Assembly: GCF_902499115.1 (NCBI RefSeq)
Contig: NZ_CABVPN010000005.1
Location: 124,001-188,000 of the forward strand
DNA length: 64,000 nucleotides
From: Burkholderia diffusa
GTDB lineage: Bacteria > Pseudomonadota > Gammaproteobacteria > Burkholderiales > Burkholderiaceae
Direction of reading: 5' to 3'
The number at the start of each line of letters is the position of its first letter. Positions within the stretch are counted from its first letter, which is position 1. The position numbers were made by a program, and so were the translations under genes. Below the pieces are notes generated by a model that was not told where the DNA came from, did not search any database, and was given only the letters and a program-made list of their open reading frames with translations. Positions 46,900-55,873 of the stretch are shown one piece after another.

Positions 46900-47201
46900 G
46901 GCGGATTCCTCGGGTTCGGGCGCGGACGGGGTGCCCACGCGCATCGCACGGAGCGTAAGCGCGGGTCGGACGCGCAACAAGGCGAGCGGACATTCCGGTA
47001 TGCGGACTACCCGAATCGGCGCGCCACATGCGCAACCATTGACGGGGTCGATTCGCATTAAAAAATGTGAGGAGTCGATGCATCGCGGCCGTGAAACCGG
47101 CGCATACTTTTCTTCCCCCCTGCCTGGCCATCGCATGCCGGGCCCCGATGCGCCGCGTCGACCGCGCGGCCATGCCGCTCGGCACGCACGAGGAGCGCAT
47201 G
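46900..47201. other. Divergent promoter region, methyltransferase / TreZ-like
   Basis: About 300 bp holding the control regions of two divergent genes. It has a short AT-rich element around 47060-47075. I saw no terminator, strong palindrome or small gene. Confidence 0.35.
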
Positions 47202-48851
47202 ATGTCAGATTGTCCGCACGATCCGTATGCGCAGCACTACATTCACTGCCTGCCGTCCGGCGCGCAGCCCTGCGGCGCGCTCGGCACGTCGCCGCGCACG
47301 CATTTCCGCGTATGGGCACCGGGCAGCACGCATGTTCAGCTCGAACTCGATACCGGTATGGGCCCGACGCTCGTCCCGATGACGGCGGCCGGTCCGCACT
47401 GGTTCGAGGCGTTCGTCGAATGCGGTGCGGGCGCGCGTTACCGTTATCGGCTCGACGACGTCACGTCGATTCCGGATCCCGCATCGCGTTCGCAACCCGA
47501 CGGGCTCAACGGCCCGAGCGAGGTCGTCGATCCGCGCGCATTCACGTGGCACAACACGTTCTGGCGCGGACGTCCGTGGGAGGGCATTGCGCTGTACGCG
47601 ATTCGTCCGCACGCGGTCGGCGGCTTCGACAGCGTGCGCCGCCGGTTGCCTCAGCTTGCCCGTCTCGGCGTGACCGCGCTGGAGTTGCTCGCGTCGCCGC
47701 ACGACAGCCTGCCATTCGCGCCGCTCGCGGCGGAGGGCGGCCCCGACGCACTGAAGGCGCTGATCGACGATGCGCACGGCTACGGTCTCGCGGTGCTGCT
47801 GGAGCTCGATTACGCGCGCTTCGGCAGCGGCACCGACGCGCTGCGTCATTACGCGGCACCGTTCTTTCATACGCGCGACGATCCGCTGCAGGTGCCGCCG
47901 CTCGCGCTCGACCATCCGGAGGTTTGCGACTTCTTCTGCGACAACGCGCTGTACTGGATCGACGAATACCGTTGCGACGGCTTGCGGCTGCGCGAGGCCG
48001 ACCGGATCGGCACGTCGTGGCTGCGGGAGATCGCCGATCGCGTGCGCGCGGCCGTGCCGGCCGACCGAATGATCCACCTCGTGCTCGGCAGCGAGCGTCA
48101 TCCGGTGCATCTGGCCGATACGCATTTCGATGCGCAGTTGAACGGTTGCGGAGAACGTGCGCTGCATCGGCTGACGGGGCGCGACGTGTCGGTGCACGAA
48201 GGGATTTCGCCGAACCAGTCGATCCACACGCTTGCTCGCGCGCTGACCGCGGCAGGCGCGGCATTCCAGCCGGCCACGGCGGGCGACGGTCCAGGCGCCG
48301 AAGGGTTGTCGCTCACGTCGCTGGTGCTGTCCGACGGCGCATGGCGCGAAAGCGAGCATGGTGACCACGAGCAAACTCCCGACCTCGCGGCGCTTGCGCT
48401 ATCGCTGCTCACGCCGCAGATCCCGCTGATCTTCGACGAAACCGCGCGCGATGTCGATCGTGCGCATTTCGTGCAGTCGGCGCTCGCGGTGCGCGCGAAG
48501 CTGATTGCGCCGCGGCTGTCCGATTGCCGGCCGCAGGACGCGCATGCGCTGAAGGCGAGCGGTGACGGGGACGCCGATGCGCTGCTTGCATCATGGCGGC
48601 TCGCCGATGACGAGACGCTGACCATCGCATTGAACCTGTCACCCGACGCGGTGCCGTTCGAGGCGCCGAGCGGGCAGGTCGTGTTCGAGACGCCGGCACG
48701 CGCACGCGACCGGGTCGATGAAGGGGAGTTGCCGCCGTATTCGCTCGTCGCATGGCTGACGGGCGACGTCAACCGGTACGCGCTGACGCACGACGTGCGC
48801 CGGATCGACGGCAGCGCACGGCACGCAATGCGTCCCGTTCCGGGCGCATGA
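47202..48851 (+). CDS. TreZ-like (GH13) protein lacking catalytic residues
   Basis: A 549-aa protein with the layout of malto-oligosyltrehalose trehalohydrolase: an N-terminal E-set domain (HFRVWAPGSTHVQLELDTGM), a GH13 barrel (HPEVCDFFCDNALYWIDEY, DGLRL) and a C-terminal beta domain (LLTPQIPLIFDET onward, DUF3459-like). The family nucleophile would follow DGLRL as Asp, but here residue 264 is Arg (DGLRLREADRI). The acid/base Glu in LVLEN is replaced by Gly296 (LVLGSER). So the reaction is probably lost. AGGAG at 47191-47195 favours the ATG at 47202 over 47199. It may have a binding or regulatory role, or be a decaying gene under weak selection. Confidence 0.82.
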   Translation: MSDCPHDPYAQHYIHCLPSGAQPCGALGTSPRTHFRVWAPGSTHVQLELDTGMGPTLVPMTAAGPHWFEAFVECGAGARYRYRLDDVTSIPDPASRSQPDGLNGPSEVVDPRAFTWHNTFWRGRPWEGIALYAIRPHAVGGFDSVRRRLPQLARLGVTALELLASPHDSLPFAPLAAEGGPDALKALIDDAHGYGLAVLLELDYARFGSGTDALRHYAAPFFHTRDDPLQVPPLALDHPEVCDFFCDNALYWIDEYRCDGLRLREADRIGTSWLREIADRVRAAVPADRMIHLVLGSERHPVHLADTHFDAQLNGCGERALHRLTGRDVSVHEGISPNQSIHTLARALTAAGAAFQPATAGDGPGAEGLSLTSLVLSDGAWRESEHGDHEQTPDLAALALSLLTPQIPLIFDETARDVDRAHFVQSALAVRAKLIAPRLSDCRPQDAHALKASGDGDADALLASWRLADDETLTIALNLSPDAVPFEAPSGQVVFETPARARDRVDEGELPPYSLVAWLTGDVNRYALTHDVRRIDGSARHAMRPVPGA

Positions 48852-48890
48852 TGCCTGCGGCCGGCCGGATGCTGGCGCACCCGGCCGCAC

Positions 48891-49475
48891 TTACCAGAAG
48901 CTGCGAATGCCCGCGACGCCGTACGCGCCGTGGCGGCGCGCTTCGTCGAGATGCGCGCGTGTCATGCCGCCGAGCGCATAGACCGGCATCGTGGCCTGCG
49001 CGGCCAACGCGGCGAATCGCGTCCAGCCGAGCGTCGGCGCCCCAGGATGGCTGAGTGTCGGCAATACGGGCGACAGCGTGACGAAATCCACGCCCGCGCG
49101 CGCGGCCAGCACGAGATCGTCGGCCCCGTGGCATGCGGCCGACATGAGGCGCGCGGCCGGCAGCGGCCGTTGCGCGACCGCGCGCAGCGCGGCGCCGTCG
49201 AGGTGCCAGCCCGCGCCGTCGAGCTGCATCACGCCCGCCACATCGATCGGCCCGTTGAGCATCAGTTGCGCGTCGGCCGCGTCGCAGCGCGCGAGCGCAT
49301 CGGCGGCCAGCCGCGCGAACGCGTCTGCATCGAACGACTTCACGCGCAACTGCACGAGCGTCCCGCCGCGCGCCAGCACGGCCGACAGCCTGTCGAGGAA
49401 TGCGTGGCAATCGGCGGCCGACGCGGACGCCGGCTCCGGCGTGATCACGTAGCAGCGCGGCAACGTCGGACTCAT
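48891..49475 (-). CDS. Thiamine-phosphate-synthase-like (ThiE/TenI) protein
   Basis: A 194-aa TIM-barrel protein of the ThiE/TenI family. The N-terminal RCYVITPEP and TLVQLRVKSFDAD, followed by LMLNGPIDVAG and WHLDGAALRAV, fit the first barrel half. The second half has VDFVTLSPVLPTLSHPGAPT and ALGGMTRAHLDEARRHGAYG then VAGIRSF. In ThiE, HVGQ/ED, TxT and VS stretches bind pyrophosphate and HMP; some of these residues are altered here (HLDG, SPVL), as in the stand-alone or MutT-fused domains. It may be a TenI-like or repair-linked protein and not a working ThiE. Confidence 0.78.
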   Translation of the reverse strand: MSPTLPRCYVITPEPASASAADCHAFLDRLSAVLARGGTLVQLRVKSFDADAFARLAADALARCDAADAQLMLNGPIDVAGVMQLDGAGWHLDGAALRAVAQRPLPAARLMSAACHGADDLVLAARAGVDFVTLSPVLPTLSHPGAPTLGWTRFAALAAQATMPVYALGGMTRAHLDEARRHGAYGVAGIRSFW

Positions 49476-49497
49476 CGCGCGCGGCGAGCGGCGGCCG

Positions 49498-50838
49498 TCA
49501 TTCGTCCGCCTCCTTCGCGATCTTCGGGTAGACGCGCACCAGCACGATGCGCGGCCCGTTCATCTTCTTCACGACGACGTCGAAGCGATCGAACGACACG
49601 CGCTGCCCTTCGGTCGGCAAATCGTTGAGCGCCTGGATTACGAGGCCGCCGACCGATTCCGCGCGCCCTTCGTCGATGTCGATGCCGAGCGCCTGCTCGA
49701 GCGACACGACGGGCAGGCTACCCTTGCCCATCAGCGTGCCGTCGTCGAGGCGGCTCCAGTCCGCATCGCCCTGGCGGAACTCGTCGTGGATCTGGCCGAC
49801 CAGCGCGCCGAGCAGGTTGTCGAGCGTCAGGAAGCCGATCGGCTTCTCGCCCTTGTTGCCGACCAGCGCGAAGTGCGGCGCGCCCTTGCGGAAGCGGCGG
49901 AACAGGTCGAGTGCCGGCGTGTCGGGCTTCACGTACTGCACAGGGCGCACGTAGTCGGACAGGTCCTCGAGCGCAGCCCCGGCATGACGCGCGAGCAGCA
50001 GGTCCTTCAGGTGGATCAGCCCGCTCACCTCTTCGCGCGACGCATCCTCGAACAGCGGATAGCGGCTGAAGCGATGCCGCGCGACGATCTCCATGTTGTC
50101 GGGCAGCGGCAGGTCGCGGCGCAGGCCGATCATTTCATGGGCCGGCCGCATCAGGTCCGATACCGTCATCGACGAGAAATCGAGCGAATGCGCGAGCGTG
50201 TTCCACTCGTCGTTGGAGTACGTGCCGCGGGCCGGCTGAGCCGCGTTGCCCGCGCTGCGGCGGCTGCGCAGGATCAGCTTCAGCTCGTCGGTCGAGTAGT
50301 GCGCATCGCCGCCGTGGTCGGCCGACAGCCCCGCGAGCTTCAGCACCGCATTCGCGCTGCTGTTGAGCACCCAGATCGCCGGATACATCGCCCAGTAGAA
50401 CGCGTAGAGCGGCAGCGCGACCCACAGGCCGACCTTTTCCGACTGGCGGATCGCCATCGATTTCGGGGCGAGCTCGCCAACCACGATGTGCAGGAACGAG
50501 ATCAGCGAAAACGCGAACACGAGCGAGATCAGGTGGACGATGCGTTCGGACTGCACGCCGATCAGGTCGAGCAGCGGGCCGATCAGTTCCGCAAACGCCG
50601 GCTCGCCGACCCAGCCGAGGCCGAGCGACGCGAGCGTGATGCCGAGCTGGCAGGCGGACAGATAGGCGTCGAGCCGGCCGTGCACGATGGCGAGGATGCG
50701 CCCGCGCAGGCCGTGCTTGCGGGCAAGTGTCTTGACGCGCGTCGCGCGCAGTTTGACGAGGCCGAATTCGGCTGCGACGAAAAACCCGTTCAGGGCCACC
50801 AGGAACAACGCGCCGATGAGCGCGAAGATCTGTAACAA
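49498..50838 (-). CDS. HlyC/CorC (CNNM-CBS) family transporter/hemolysin-like protein
   Basis: A 446-aa membrane protein. Residues 1-180 form the CNNM transmembrane domain (LFLVALNGFFVAAEFGLVKL then GELAPKSMAI). Two CBS domains follow (LMRPAHEMIGLRRDLPLPDN; LIHLKDLLLARHAGAALEDL), and a CorC_HlyC domain ends the protein (LPVVSLEQALGIDI, VGGLVIQALNDLPTEGQRVS). It is linked to Mg2+/Co2+ efflux or homeostasis. The start codon is TTG, with GGAG about eight bases upstream. Confidence 0.9.
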   Translation of the reverse strand: MLQIFALIGALFLVALNGFFVAAEFGLVKLRATRVKTLARKHGLRGRILAIVHGRLDAYLSACQLGITLASLGLGWVGEPAFAELIGPLLDLIGVQSERIVHLISLVFAFSLISFLHIVVGELAPKSMAIRQSEKVGLWVALPLYAFYWAMYPAIWVLNSSANAVLKLAGLSADHGGDAHYSTDELKLILRSRRSAGNAAQPARGTYSNDEWNTLAHSLDFSSMTVSDLMRPAHEMIGLRRDLPLPDNMEIVARHRFSRYPLFEDASREEVSGLIHLKDLLLARHAGAALEDLSDYVRPVQYVKPDTPALDLFRRFRKGAPHFALVGNKGEKPIGFLTLDNLLGALVGQIHDEFRQGDADWSRLDDGTLMGKGSLPVVSLEQALGIDIDEGRAESVGGLVIQALNDLPTEGQRVSFDRFDVVVKKMNGPRIVLVRVYPKIAKEADE

Positions 50839-50914
50839 AGAATCGCTCCAGTCATGAAAGGCCCATCAGTATAGGGCCTGAAAGTGAAGTGTAATGAGTC
50901 GGGCTGCCGATCGC

Positions 50915-51694
50915 TTACACCTGCGCCTCGCAGGGGACGCAGAGCGAGAGGGTGGCGGCGGAGTTGTCGGCGAACGGGGTGTGGGTGAAGGTGCCGCCGT
51001 GCGCGAGGGCGACACGCTGGCACAGCGCGAGCGTCCCGGCGACGCGCTTCGCGTCGCGCGCGCGCAGCATCTCGTGGCGGGCGAACGGTTCGAATGCGTG
51101 CGGCAGCGCGGGATCGACGAGGGCGTCGGCGTTCACGTCGCAGGTGACGTGCGCGACGCACAGCGCGCCGTCGCGCGTGCATGTGAGGGTCACGCGACTA
51201 CCGGCGGCGCTGGCTTCGACGGCCGTCGTCAGCATCGTCCAGAACGCCTGCGCGATGCGTTCGCGATCGGCGGTCAGCGACGGTTCGCCGTCGGGCAGCG
51301 TCGCGTCGATGGTCACCCGCCGCGCGTCGGCGAGCGCGAAGCGCACCAGCGCAAGCGTGTCGTCGAGCAGCGGGCGCAGCGCGAACGGCTGCACGGCGAT
51401 CGCGAGTGTGCGCGTTGCGGCGCGCGGCGCGTCGAGCACGTCGTCGATCAGCGCGACCTGCTGGTCGATCCCTGCGCGGATGCCAGCGAGCGCGCGTTGC
51501 AGGTTCGGGTCGGCACCGGCGAGCTGGCGCTCGAGCACGTACGCCCAGCTGTGCATCGCGTTCAGCGGGCTGCGCAGGTCGTGCGATGCGGTGGACAGCG
51601 CCTGGTCGCGCAGGAACAGCGCCGCCTCGGCGGCATAGTGCGCTGCGCGTTCGCGCAGGAGGTCGGCGGCGGGATCGACGGAATTGGACGTCAC
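50915..51694 (-). CDS. Small histidine-kinase-like protein with degraded ATP-binding domain
   Basis: A 259-aa protein without membrane segment or sensor. A HisKA-type helical hairpin carries the phospho-acceptor motif ASHDLRSPLNAMHSW with His38. The catalytic domain that should follow is badly eroded: the N-box Asn is lost (FWTMLTTAVEAS), no DxGxG is visible (TCDVNADALVD), and the last glycine box reads GTLALCQRVALAHGG. So ATP binding is unlikely. It could act as a phosphotransfer or scaffolding protein, or be a relic. The start is a GTG. No response regulator gene is adjacent. Confidence 0.75.
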   Translation of the reverse strand: MTSNSVDPAADLLRERAAHYAAEAALFLRDQALSTASHDLRSPLNAMHSWAYVLERQLAGADPNLQRALAGIRAGIDQQVALIDDVLDAPRAATRTLAIAVQPFALRPLLDDTLALVRFALADARRVTIDATLPDGEPSLTADRERIAQAFWTMLTTAVEASAAGSRVTLTCTRDGALCVAHVTCDVNADALVDPALPHAFEPFARHEMLRARDAKRVAGTLALCQRVALAHGGTFTHTPFADNSAATLSLCVPCEAQV

Positions 51695-51761
51695 GGAGCT
51701 GGCCTGTCGGAAGCGGTTGGCATGAAAAACACGCGAACCGCCATTATAGGGACCGCGCGTG

Positions 51762-52685
51762 TCACGCCGGCAGCGCGTCCTCGTCCTTTTTCCGGGCGTC
51801 GCCGTTCGGCAGCAGCTGGCAGGCGAGCAGGCCGGCCAGCATGAGCGCGCAGCCGACCAGCGCGCGCAGCGTCAGCGTCTCGCCGAGCGCGGCCCAGCCC
51901 GCGATGGCCGCGAACACGCCTTCCATGCTGAAGATCACGGCCGCGTGCGCGGGCGCCGCATCGCGCTGCGCGACGACCTGAAGCGTATAGCCGACGCCGA
52001 CCGACAGCAGCCCGCCGTACAGCAGCGTCGGCAGCGCGCTGCGCAGCATCGCGACGCTGACCGGCTCGATCACGAGGCCGGCCGCGAGGCACAGCGCGCC
52101 GCACGCGACGAACTGCAGGAACGCGAGCACGAGCGGATCGTGCCGCTTCGCGAAATGGCCGACGGCCATCACGTGCGCGGCGATGATCACGGCGCCCGCG
52201 AGCTGGAACCAGTCGCCGTAGAGCACCGAGAAATGCTCGTCGATGCTGAGGAAGTACAGGCCGATCGCCGCGAGCAGCGCGCCGAACCACGTGCCGGCGC
52301 CGATCCGGTGGCGCGCGAACACGCCCATCAGCGGCACGATCACGACGTACAGCGAGCTGATGAAGCCCGCGTTCGCGACCCGTGTGTACTGCAGGCCGAA
52401 CTGCTGCAGCGAGATCGATACGGCGAGCAGCCCGCCGAGCGCGAGGCCCGGCGCGAGCAGCGCCGGCTCGCGCCGAATCGCCGCGAGCTGCGCGCGCGAG
52501 CCCGCGTTGAACGTCAGCAGCGGGATCAACACCAGTGCGCCGAGCAGGAAGCGCAGCCCCGTGAACAGAAACGGCCCGATCACGTCGAGGCTCAGCCGTT
52601 GCGCGACGAACGCCGAGCCCCAGATCGCGGCGGCGGCGAGCATCAGCAGGTTGGCACGGAGGTGCTTGCGGGCTTCGGGCTTCAT
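51762..52685 (-). CDS. EamA/DMT-superfamily transporter
   Basis: A 307-aa membrane protein with ten hydrophobic segments in two EamA repeats. The first repeat has LMLAAAAIWGSAFVAQRLSL and FLLGALVLIPLL, and the second starts near LYGDWFQLAGAVIIAAHVMA and ends with LGETLTLRALVGCALMLAG. The family exports amino acids, metabolites or drugs. Its ATG is preceded within 1-30 bp by a 10-bp tandem repeat, which spans the expected ribosome binding site. Confidence 0.88.
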   Translation of the reverse strand: MKPEARKHLRANLLMLAAAAIWGSAFVAQRLSLDVIGPFLFTGLRFLLGALVLIPLLTFNAGSRAQLAAIRREPALLAPGLALGGLLAVSISLQQFGLQYTRVANAGFISSLYVVIVPLMGVFARHRIGAGTWFGALLAAIGLYFLSIDEHFSVLYGDWFQLAGAVIIAAHVMAVGHFAKRHDPLVLAFLQFVACGALCLAAGLVIEPVSVAMLRSALPTLLYGGLLSVGVGYTLQVVAQRDAAPAHAAVIFSMEGVFAAIAGWAALGETLTLRALVGCALMLAGLLACQLLPNGDARKKDEDALPA

Positions 52686-52714
52686 CGGAATTCTTCGGAA
52701 TTCTTCGGAATATT
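52685..52714. repeat. 10-bp tandem repeat (three copies) at the EamA translation start
   Basis: Two perfect TCGGAATTCT units (52685-52694, 52695-52704) and a third diverged copy TCGGAATATT (52705-52714). They fill the stretch upstream of the minus-strand EamA start, including the ribosome binding site position. Copy-number change would alter spacing by ten bases. Confidence 0.85.
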
Positions 52715-52736
52715 GCGAACGGCGGAACCGATCAGT

Positions 52737-53594
52737 TTACGCCGAGATTGCAAGACTGTCGGAAAACCTTCGGAGTGCGGCCGCCGCGCGGGCGTCGCGC
52801 ACGCGCGAATACAGCACGACCTGCGAGTGCGGCAGCGGTGGCAAGCCGAATTTCGCGCCGACGTCGACCAGCGTGCGCGGGGCGACGCGCCGCGCCAGCG
52901 GACAGACCGCGAGCCCGGCTGCGGCGGCCGCCGTGACCGCTGCGACGCCGCCGCCCGTAAAGCGCTCGCGCCACGGCCGTCCGGCATGCTCGAGCGCGCG
53001 CAGCGCGGCGGCCCGCACGCCGCACGGCCCGGCCAGCACCGCGAGCGGCAGCGGCTCGCCGGCGCGCGGCGTCCAGTCGGGCGCGGCGAGCCACGCGAGC
53101 GGTTCGGTGAACAGCAGCGTGCCGTCGTCGCGCGGAGGATCCTCGCCTGGTTCGTGCCGCACGATCGCCGCGTCGAGTCGCCTTTCGTCGTATTGCACGA
53201 TCAGGCTCGCCGACGTGCCCAGGTGCATTTCCAGCGACAGCCCGGGATCCTGCCGGTGCAGGCTCGTCAGCACGGCCGGCAGGTCCGGCACCGCAACGTG
53301 CTCGCTGACGCCGAGCGACAGGCGGTGCGTTCCGGCCGAAATCGCGCCGAGCGCCTGATCGTGCGCGTCGAGCAGCACGCGGGCGGCCGGCAGGAAGTTC
53401 TCGCCGTCAGCGGCCAGCTTGACGACACGCGGCGTGCGCGCGAGCAGCGGCTTGCCGAGGTGCGCTTCGAGCCGTTTCAGCTTCAGGCTGACGGCCGATT
53501 GCGTGGTGCCGAGCGCGTCGGCGGCACGCGTGAAGCTCGCGAGATCGGCGACCAGCACGAACGCGCGCACCGCATCGAGGTCGAGGACTTTCAT
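52737..53594 (-). CDS. LysR-family transcriptional regulator
   Basis: A 285-aa LysR regulator. The HTH reads LDAVRAFVLVADLASFTRAA, DALGTTQSAVSLKLKRLE and LGKPLLART. The effector domain follows (LSLGVSEHVAVPDLPAVLTS; IVRHEPGEDPPRDD). I use the ATG of MKVLDLDAV at 53594. Upstream in-frame ATGs at 53636 and 53645 would add AT-rich-coded residues that look more like promoter sequence. It is divergent from a tautomerase gene with 109 bp between, so regulation of that gene is likely. Confidence 0.88.
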   Translation of the reverse strand: MKVLDLDAVRAFVLVADLASFTRAADALGTTQSAVSLKLKRLEAHLGKPLLARTPRVVKLAADGENFLPAARVLLDAHDQALGAISAGTHRLSLGVSEHVAVPDLPAVLTSLHRQDPGLSLEMHLGTSASLIVQYDERRLDAAIVRHEPGEDPPRDDGTLLFTEPLAWLAAPDWTPRAGEPLPLAVLAGPCGVRAAALRALEHAGRPWRERFTGGGVAAVTAAAAAGLAVCPLARRVAPRTLVDVGAKFGLPPLPHSQVVLYSRVRDARAAAALRRFSDSLAISA

Positions 53595-53703
53595 TTCGAA
53601 CGTAAATGGATGAAATATTGATTGATGACTGTTCATTATAGTCACGCGCGCCTAACCTGACGTGGCGTTTCCATTTTTCAACGTCACCGAAAGGAGCAGG
53701 ATC

Positions 53704-54087
53704 ATGCCGTTCACCCGTATCGCAGTGCGCGAAGGCAAACCGGCCGCCTACCGTGCGGCGCTCGTCGACGGCGTGCATCGCGCGCTGATGCACACGTTCA
53801 ACGTGCCCGAGGACGACATCTTCATGGTCGTGACCGAGCATTCGGCCGAGAACTTTGTATTCGGCCGCCACTACCTCGACATCGAACGCAGCGGCGATCT
53901 CGTGATGATCCAGATCACGGCGAACAACACGCGCACGCTCGAGCAGAAGCAGGCGCTGTACCGGACCATCGCCGAAAACCTCGCGCGGCAGCCCGGCGTG
54001 CGGCCGCAGGACGTATTCATCAGTCTCGTCGAAGTGCTGAAGGAGGACTGGTCGTTCGGCAACGGCATCGCGCAATACGTCGTCTGA
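53704..54087 (+). CDS. Tautomerase-superfamily protein
   Basis: A 127-aa protein of the tautomerase (4-oxalocrotonate tautomerase/MIF-like) superfamily. After Met removal the N-terminal catalytic proline is Pro2 (MPFTRIAVREG), and conserved features such as DDIFMVVTEHSAENFVF, VMIQITANNTRT and the C-terminal RPQDVFISLVEVLKEDWSFG are typical of the MSAD-like group of about 130 residues. Substrate unknown. The divergent LysR gene is the probable regulator. GGAGCAG precedes the ATG. Confidence 0.9.
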   Translation: MPFTRIAVREGKPAAYRAALVDGVHRALMHTFNVPEDDIFMVVTEHSAENFVFGRHYLDIERSGDLVMIQITANNTRTLEQKQALYRTIAENLARQPGVRPQDVFISLVEVLKEDWSFGNGIAQYVV

Positions 54088-54226
54088 TACGTCGTTTGAT
54101 GCGCGACAGGCGCGACAGGGCCAGGTCGTCTCCCGCGCGATTTTGCGGCGTGTACTATGGAAGCTGCTTCACGGGCGACGCCGGCGCGGACGATGCGCCG
54201 GCGATTCTTCATGTGCAGGAGCCTCC

Positions 54227-55858
54227 ATGTCGCGTGTGCTGGAAATCGTGTTGTGCCTGTCGCTGGAAGGTTGGCCGGTCAAGACGGGAAGCCGGGCCCG
54301 TGGCGAGCAGCGCGACTTCGGTGCCGAACTCGTCCGTGCGTGGCGGATCTGCCCGCAGGTGCGGATGCGGCGCGGCCAGGAGCGCGTGACGATCGAGCCG
54401 TGCCAGGTCGAGGAAGCCGAGACGAACCCCGGCGAGTGCTGGTGGACGTGGATCGAGTCGAACGCGCAGGGGCGGCGGGTCGTCGCGTCGCGCACGAAGG
54501 CATTCGCGCCCGGTGTCGTGGCGCGTGAGTTGTTCGATGCCGAGCATGCGGGCATCGTCGTGGCCACGCCGGTGTCGGTGCCGATCGCCGATTCGGAATC
54601 CGCGGAGGCCACGGACGAGGGCGACCGCGTGACGGCCGGCGCCGTCGACGAAGCGGCGGTTGCCGCATCGTCGGCACCGGCACCGCCGCGGCTCGTCAGC
54701 GAGCGGCGGCGCGGGCGCTGGGCGGACGACAGCGGCGTGGTGGTCGAGATGACGCTCGACGACATCACCCTGCACGGCGGCACCGAGCCGCCGCGCCGCC
54801 ATGTCGAGCTGCGCCTCGCGGCACCCGACTGGGAAACCGCCGCCGCACGCATGGCCGCGCTGCGCGCGCTGTTTGCCGCCGCGCGCGAGCTCAGCGGCGC
54901 ATGGCCCGCGTTCGTGCAACTGACCAGCGTGATCGATCGCGCGTGCGCGGGCGAGCCTGCCGTCGCCGGGCCGGTCAAGGCGCAACTCGTCGACCTGACC
55001 GGCATCCGCTCGCAGCGGGCAGCGCTGTTCGCGCTGTCGGGTGACATCGCCGCGCAATGGCTCGGCAACGAGGGCGGTGTGCTCGACCGCGACGATCCCG
55101 AATTCGTGCACCAGATGCGCGTCGCGCTGCGGCGGCTGCGTACGCTGATGCGCTTCTTCCCGCGTTTCGCGGACGATCAATGGCAGAACACGTTCGGCGT
55201 CGACTTGAGCTGGCTTGCGGCGTTGCTCGGCACGGTGCGCGACTGGGACGTGTTCTCGACCGAGAGCCTGCCCGCGCTGATCGCGGCCGACGGCGGCAGC
55301 GCGGACTGGGACGGCACGCTCGACGCCGCGCGCGTACAGGCGATGGCCGCGCGCGTCGAACTGCGCCAGGCGCTGCATTCGGCGCGCTATGCGCGACTGA
55401 CGCTCGGGTGGCTCGAGTGGCTGAGCGGGCTTGCGCTACCGCCGACCGATGCCGACGACGATGCACCGTCGCTGCGGCGTCACGCAACCAAGCGCGTGCG
55501 GCGGCTGTTCGGTCACCTGTATGCATCGCCGTCGCTCACGTCGCTCGACACGGCCGCGCGGCACCAGGTGCGGATCGACACGAAGCGGCTGCGCTACGCG
55601 CTCGAATTCTTCGCGTCGCTGGCATCGCGCCGCACGCGCAACGAAACGGTCAAGACGCTCGCGCGCGTGCAGAGCGTGCTTGGCGAGGCGAACGACACGA
55701 TCGTCGCGCTGCATCATCTCGAGCAACTGGCGGCGCCCGCTTACCAGCTGGGTTTCGTGCGCGGCTACGGCGCCGCGCTCGAGCAACGCGCGGCGAGGGA
55801 CGCCGAGACGCTGCTCGCGAGCCTGCGCCCGCCGAAGCTGGATGGCAAGCCGCGTTGA
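54227..55858 (+). CDS. CYTH-CHAD fusion protein with degenerate CYTH site
   Basis: A 543-aa protein. The C-terminal half is a clear CHAD domain, with FVHQMRVALRRLRTLMRFF (His295 region), LGTVRDWDVFSTE, VRIDTKRLRYALEFFASLAS and LGEANDTIVALHHLEQ. Conserved His and Arg/Lys residues bind polyphosphate in known CHAD proteins. The N-terminal 240 residues have the outline of a CYTH triphosphatase (SERRRGRWADDSGVVVEMTL then RHVELRLAAPDWETAAARM). However, the ExExK start is reduced to MSRVLEIVLCLSLEG and the matching Glu/Arg/Lys pattern is weak. So it is a YgiF-like fusion with a probably inactive CYTH. CAGGAG supports the ATG. Confidence 0.8.
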   Translation: MSRVLEIVLCLSLEGWPVKTGSRARGEQRDFGAELVRAWRICPQVRMRRGQERVTIEPCQVEEAETNPGECWWTWIESNAQGRRVVASRTKAFAPGVVARELFDAEHAGIVVATPVSVPIADSESAEATDEGDRVTAGAVDEAAVAASSAPAPPRLVSERRRGRWADDSGVVVEMTLDDITLHGGTEPPRRHVELRLAAPDWETAAARMAALRALFAAARELSGAWPAFVQLTSVIDRACAGEPAVAGPVKAQLVDLTGIRSQRAALFALSGDIAAQWLGNEGGVLDRDDPEFVHQMRVALRRLRTLMRFFPRFADDQWQNTFGVDLSWLAALLGTVRDWDVFSTESLPALIAADGGSADWDGTLDAARVQAMAARVELRQALHSARYARLTLGWLEWLSGLALPPTDADDDAPSLRRHATKRVRRLFGHLYASPSLTSLDTAARHQVRIDTKRLRYALEFFASLASRRTRNETVKTLARVQSVLGEANDTIVALHHLEQLAAPAYQLGFVRGYGAALEQRAARDAETLLASLRPPKLDGKPR

Positions 55859-55873
55859 GCGGCGCGCGCTCAC

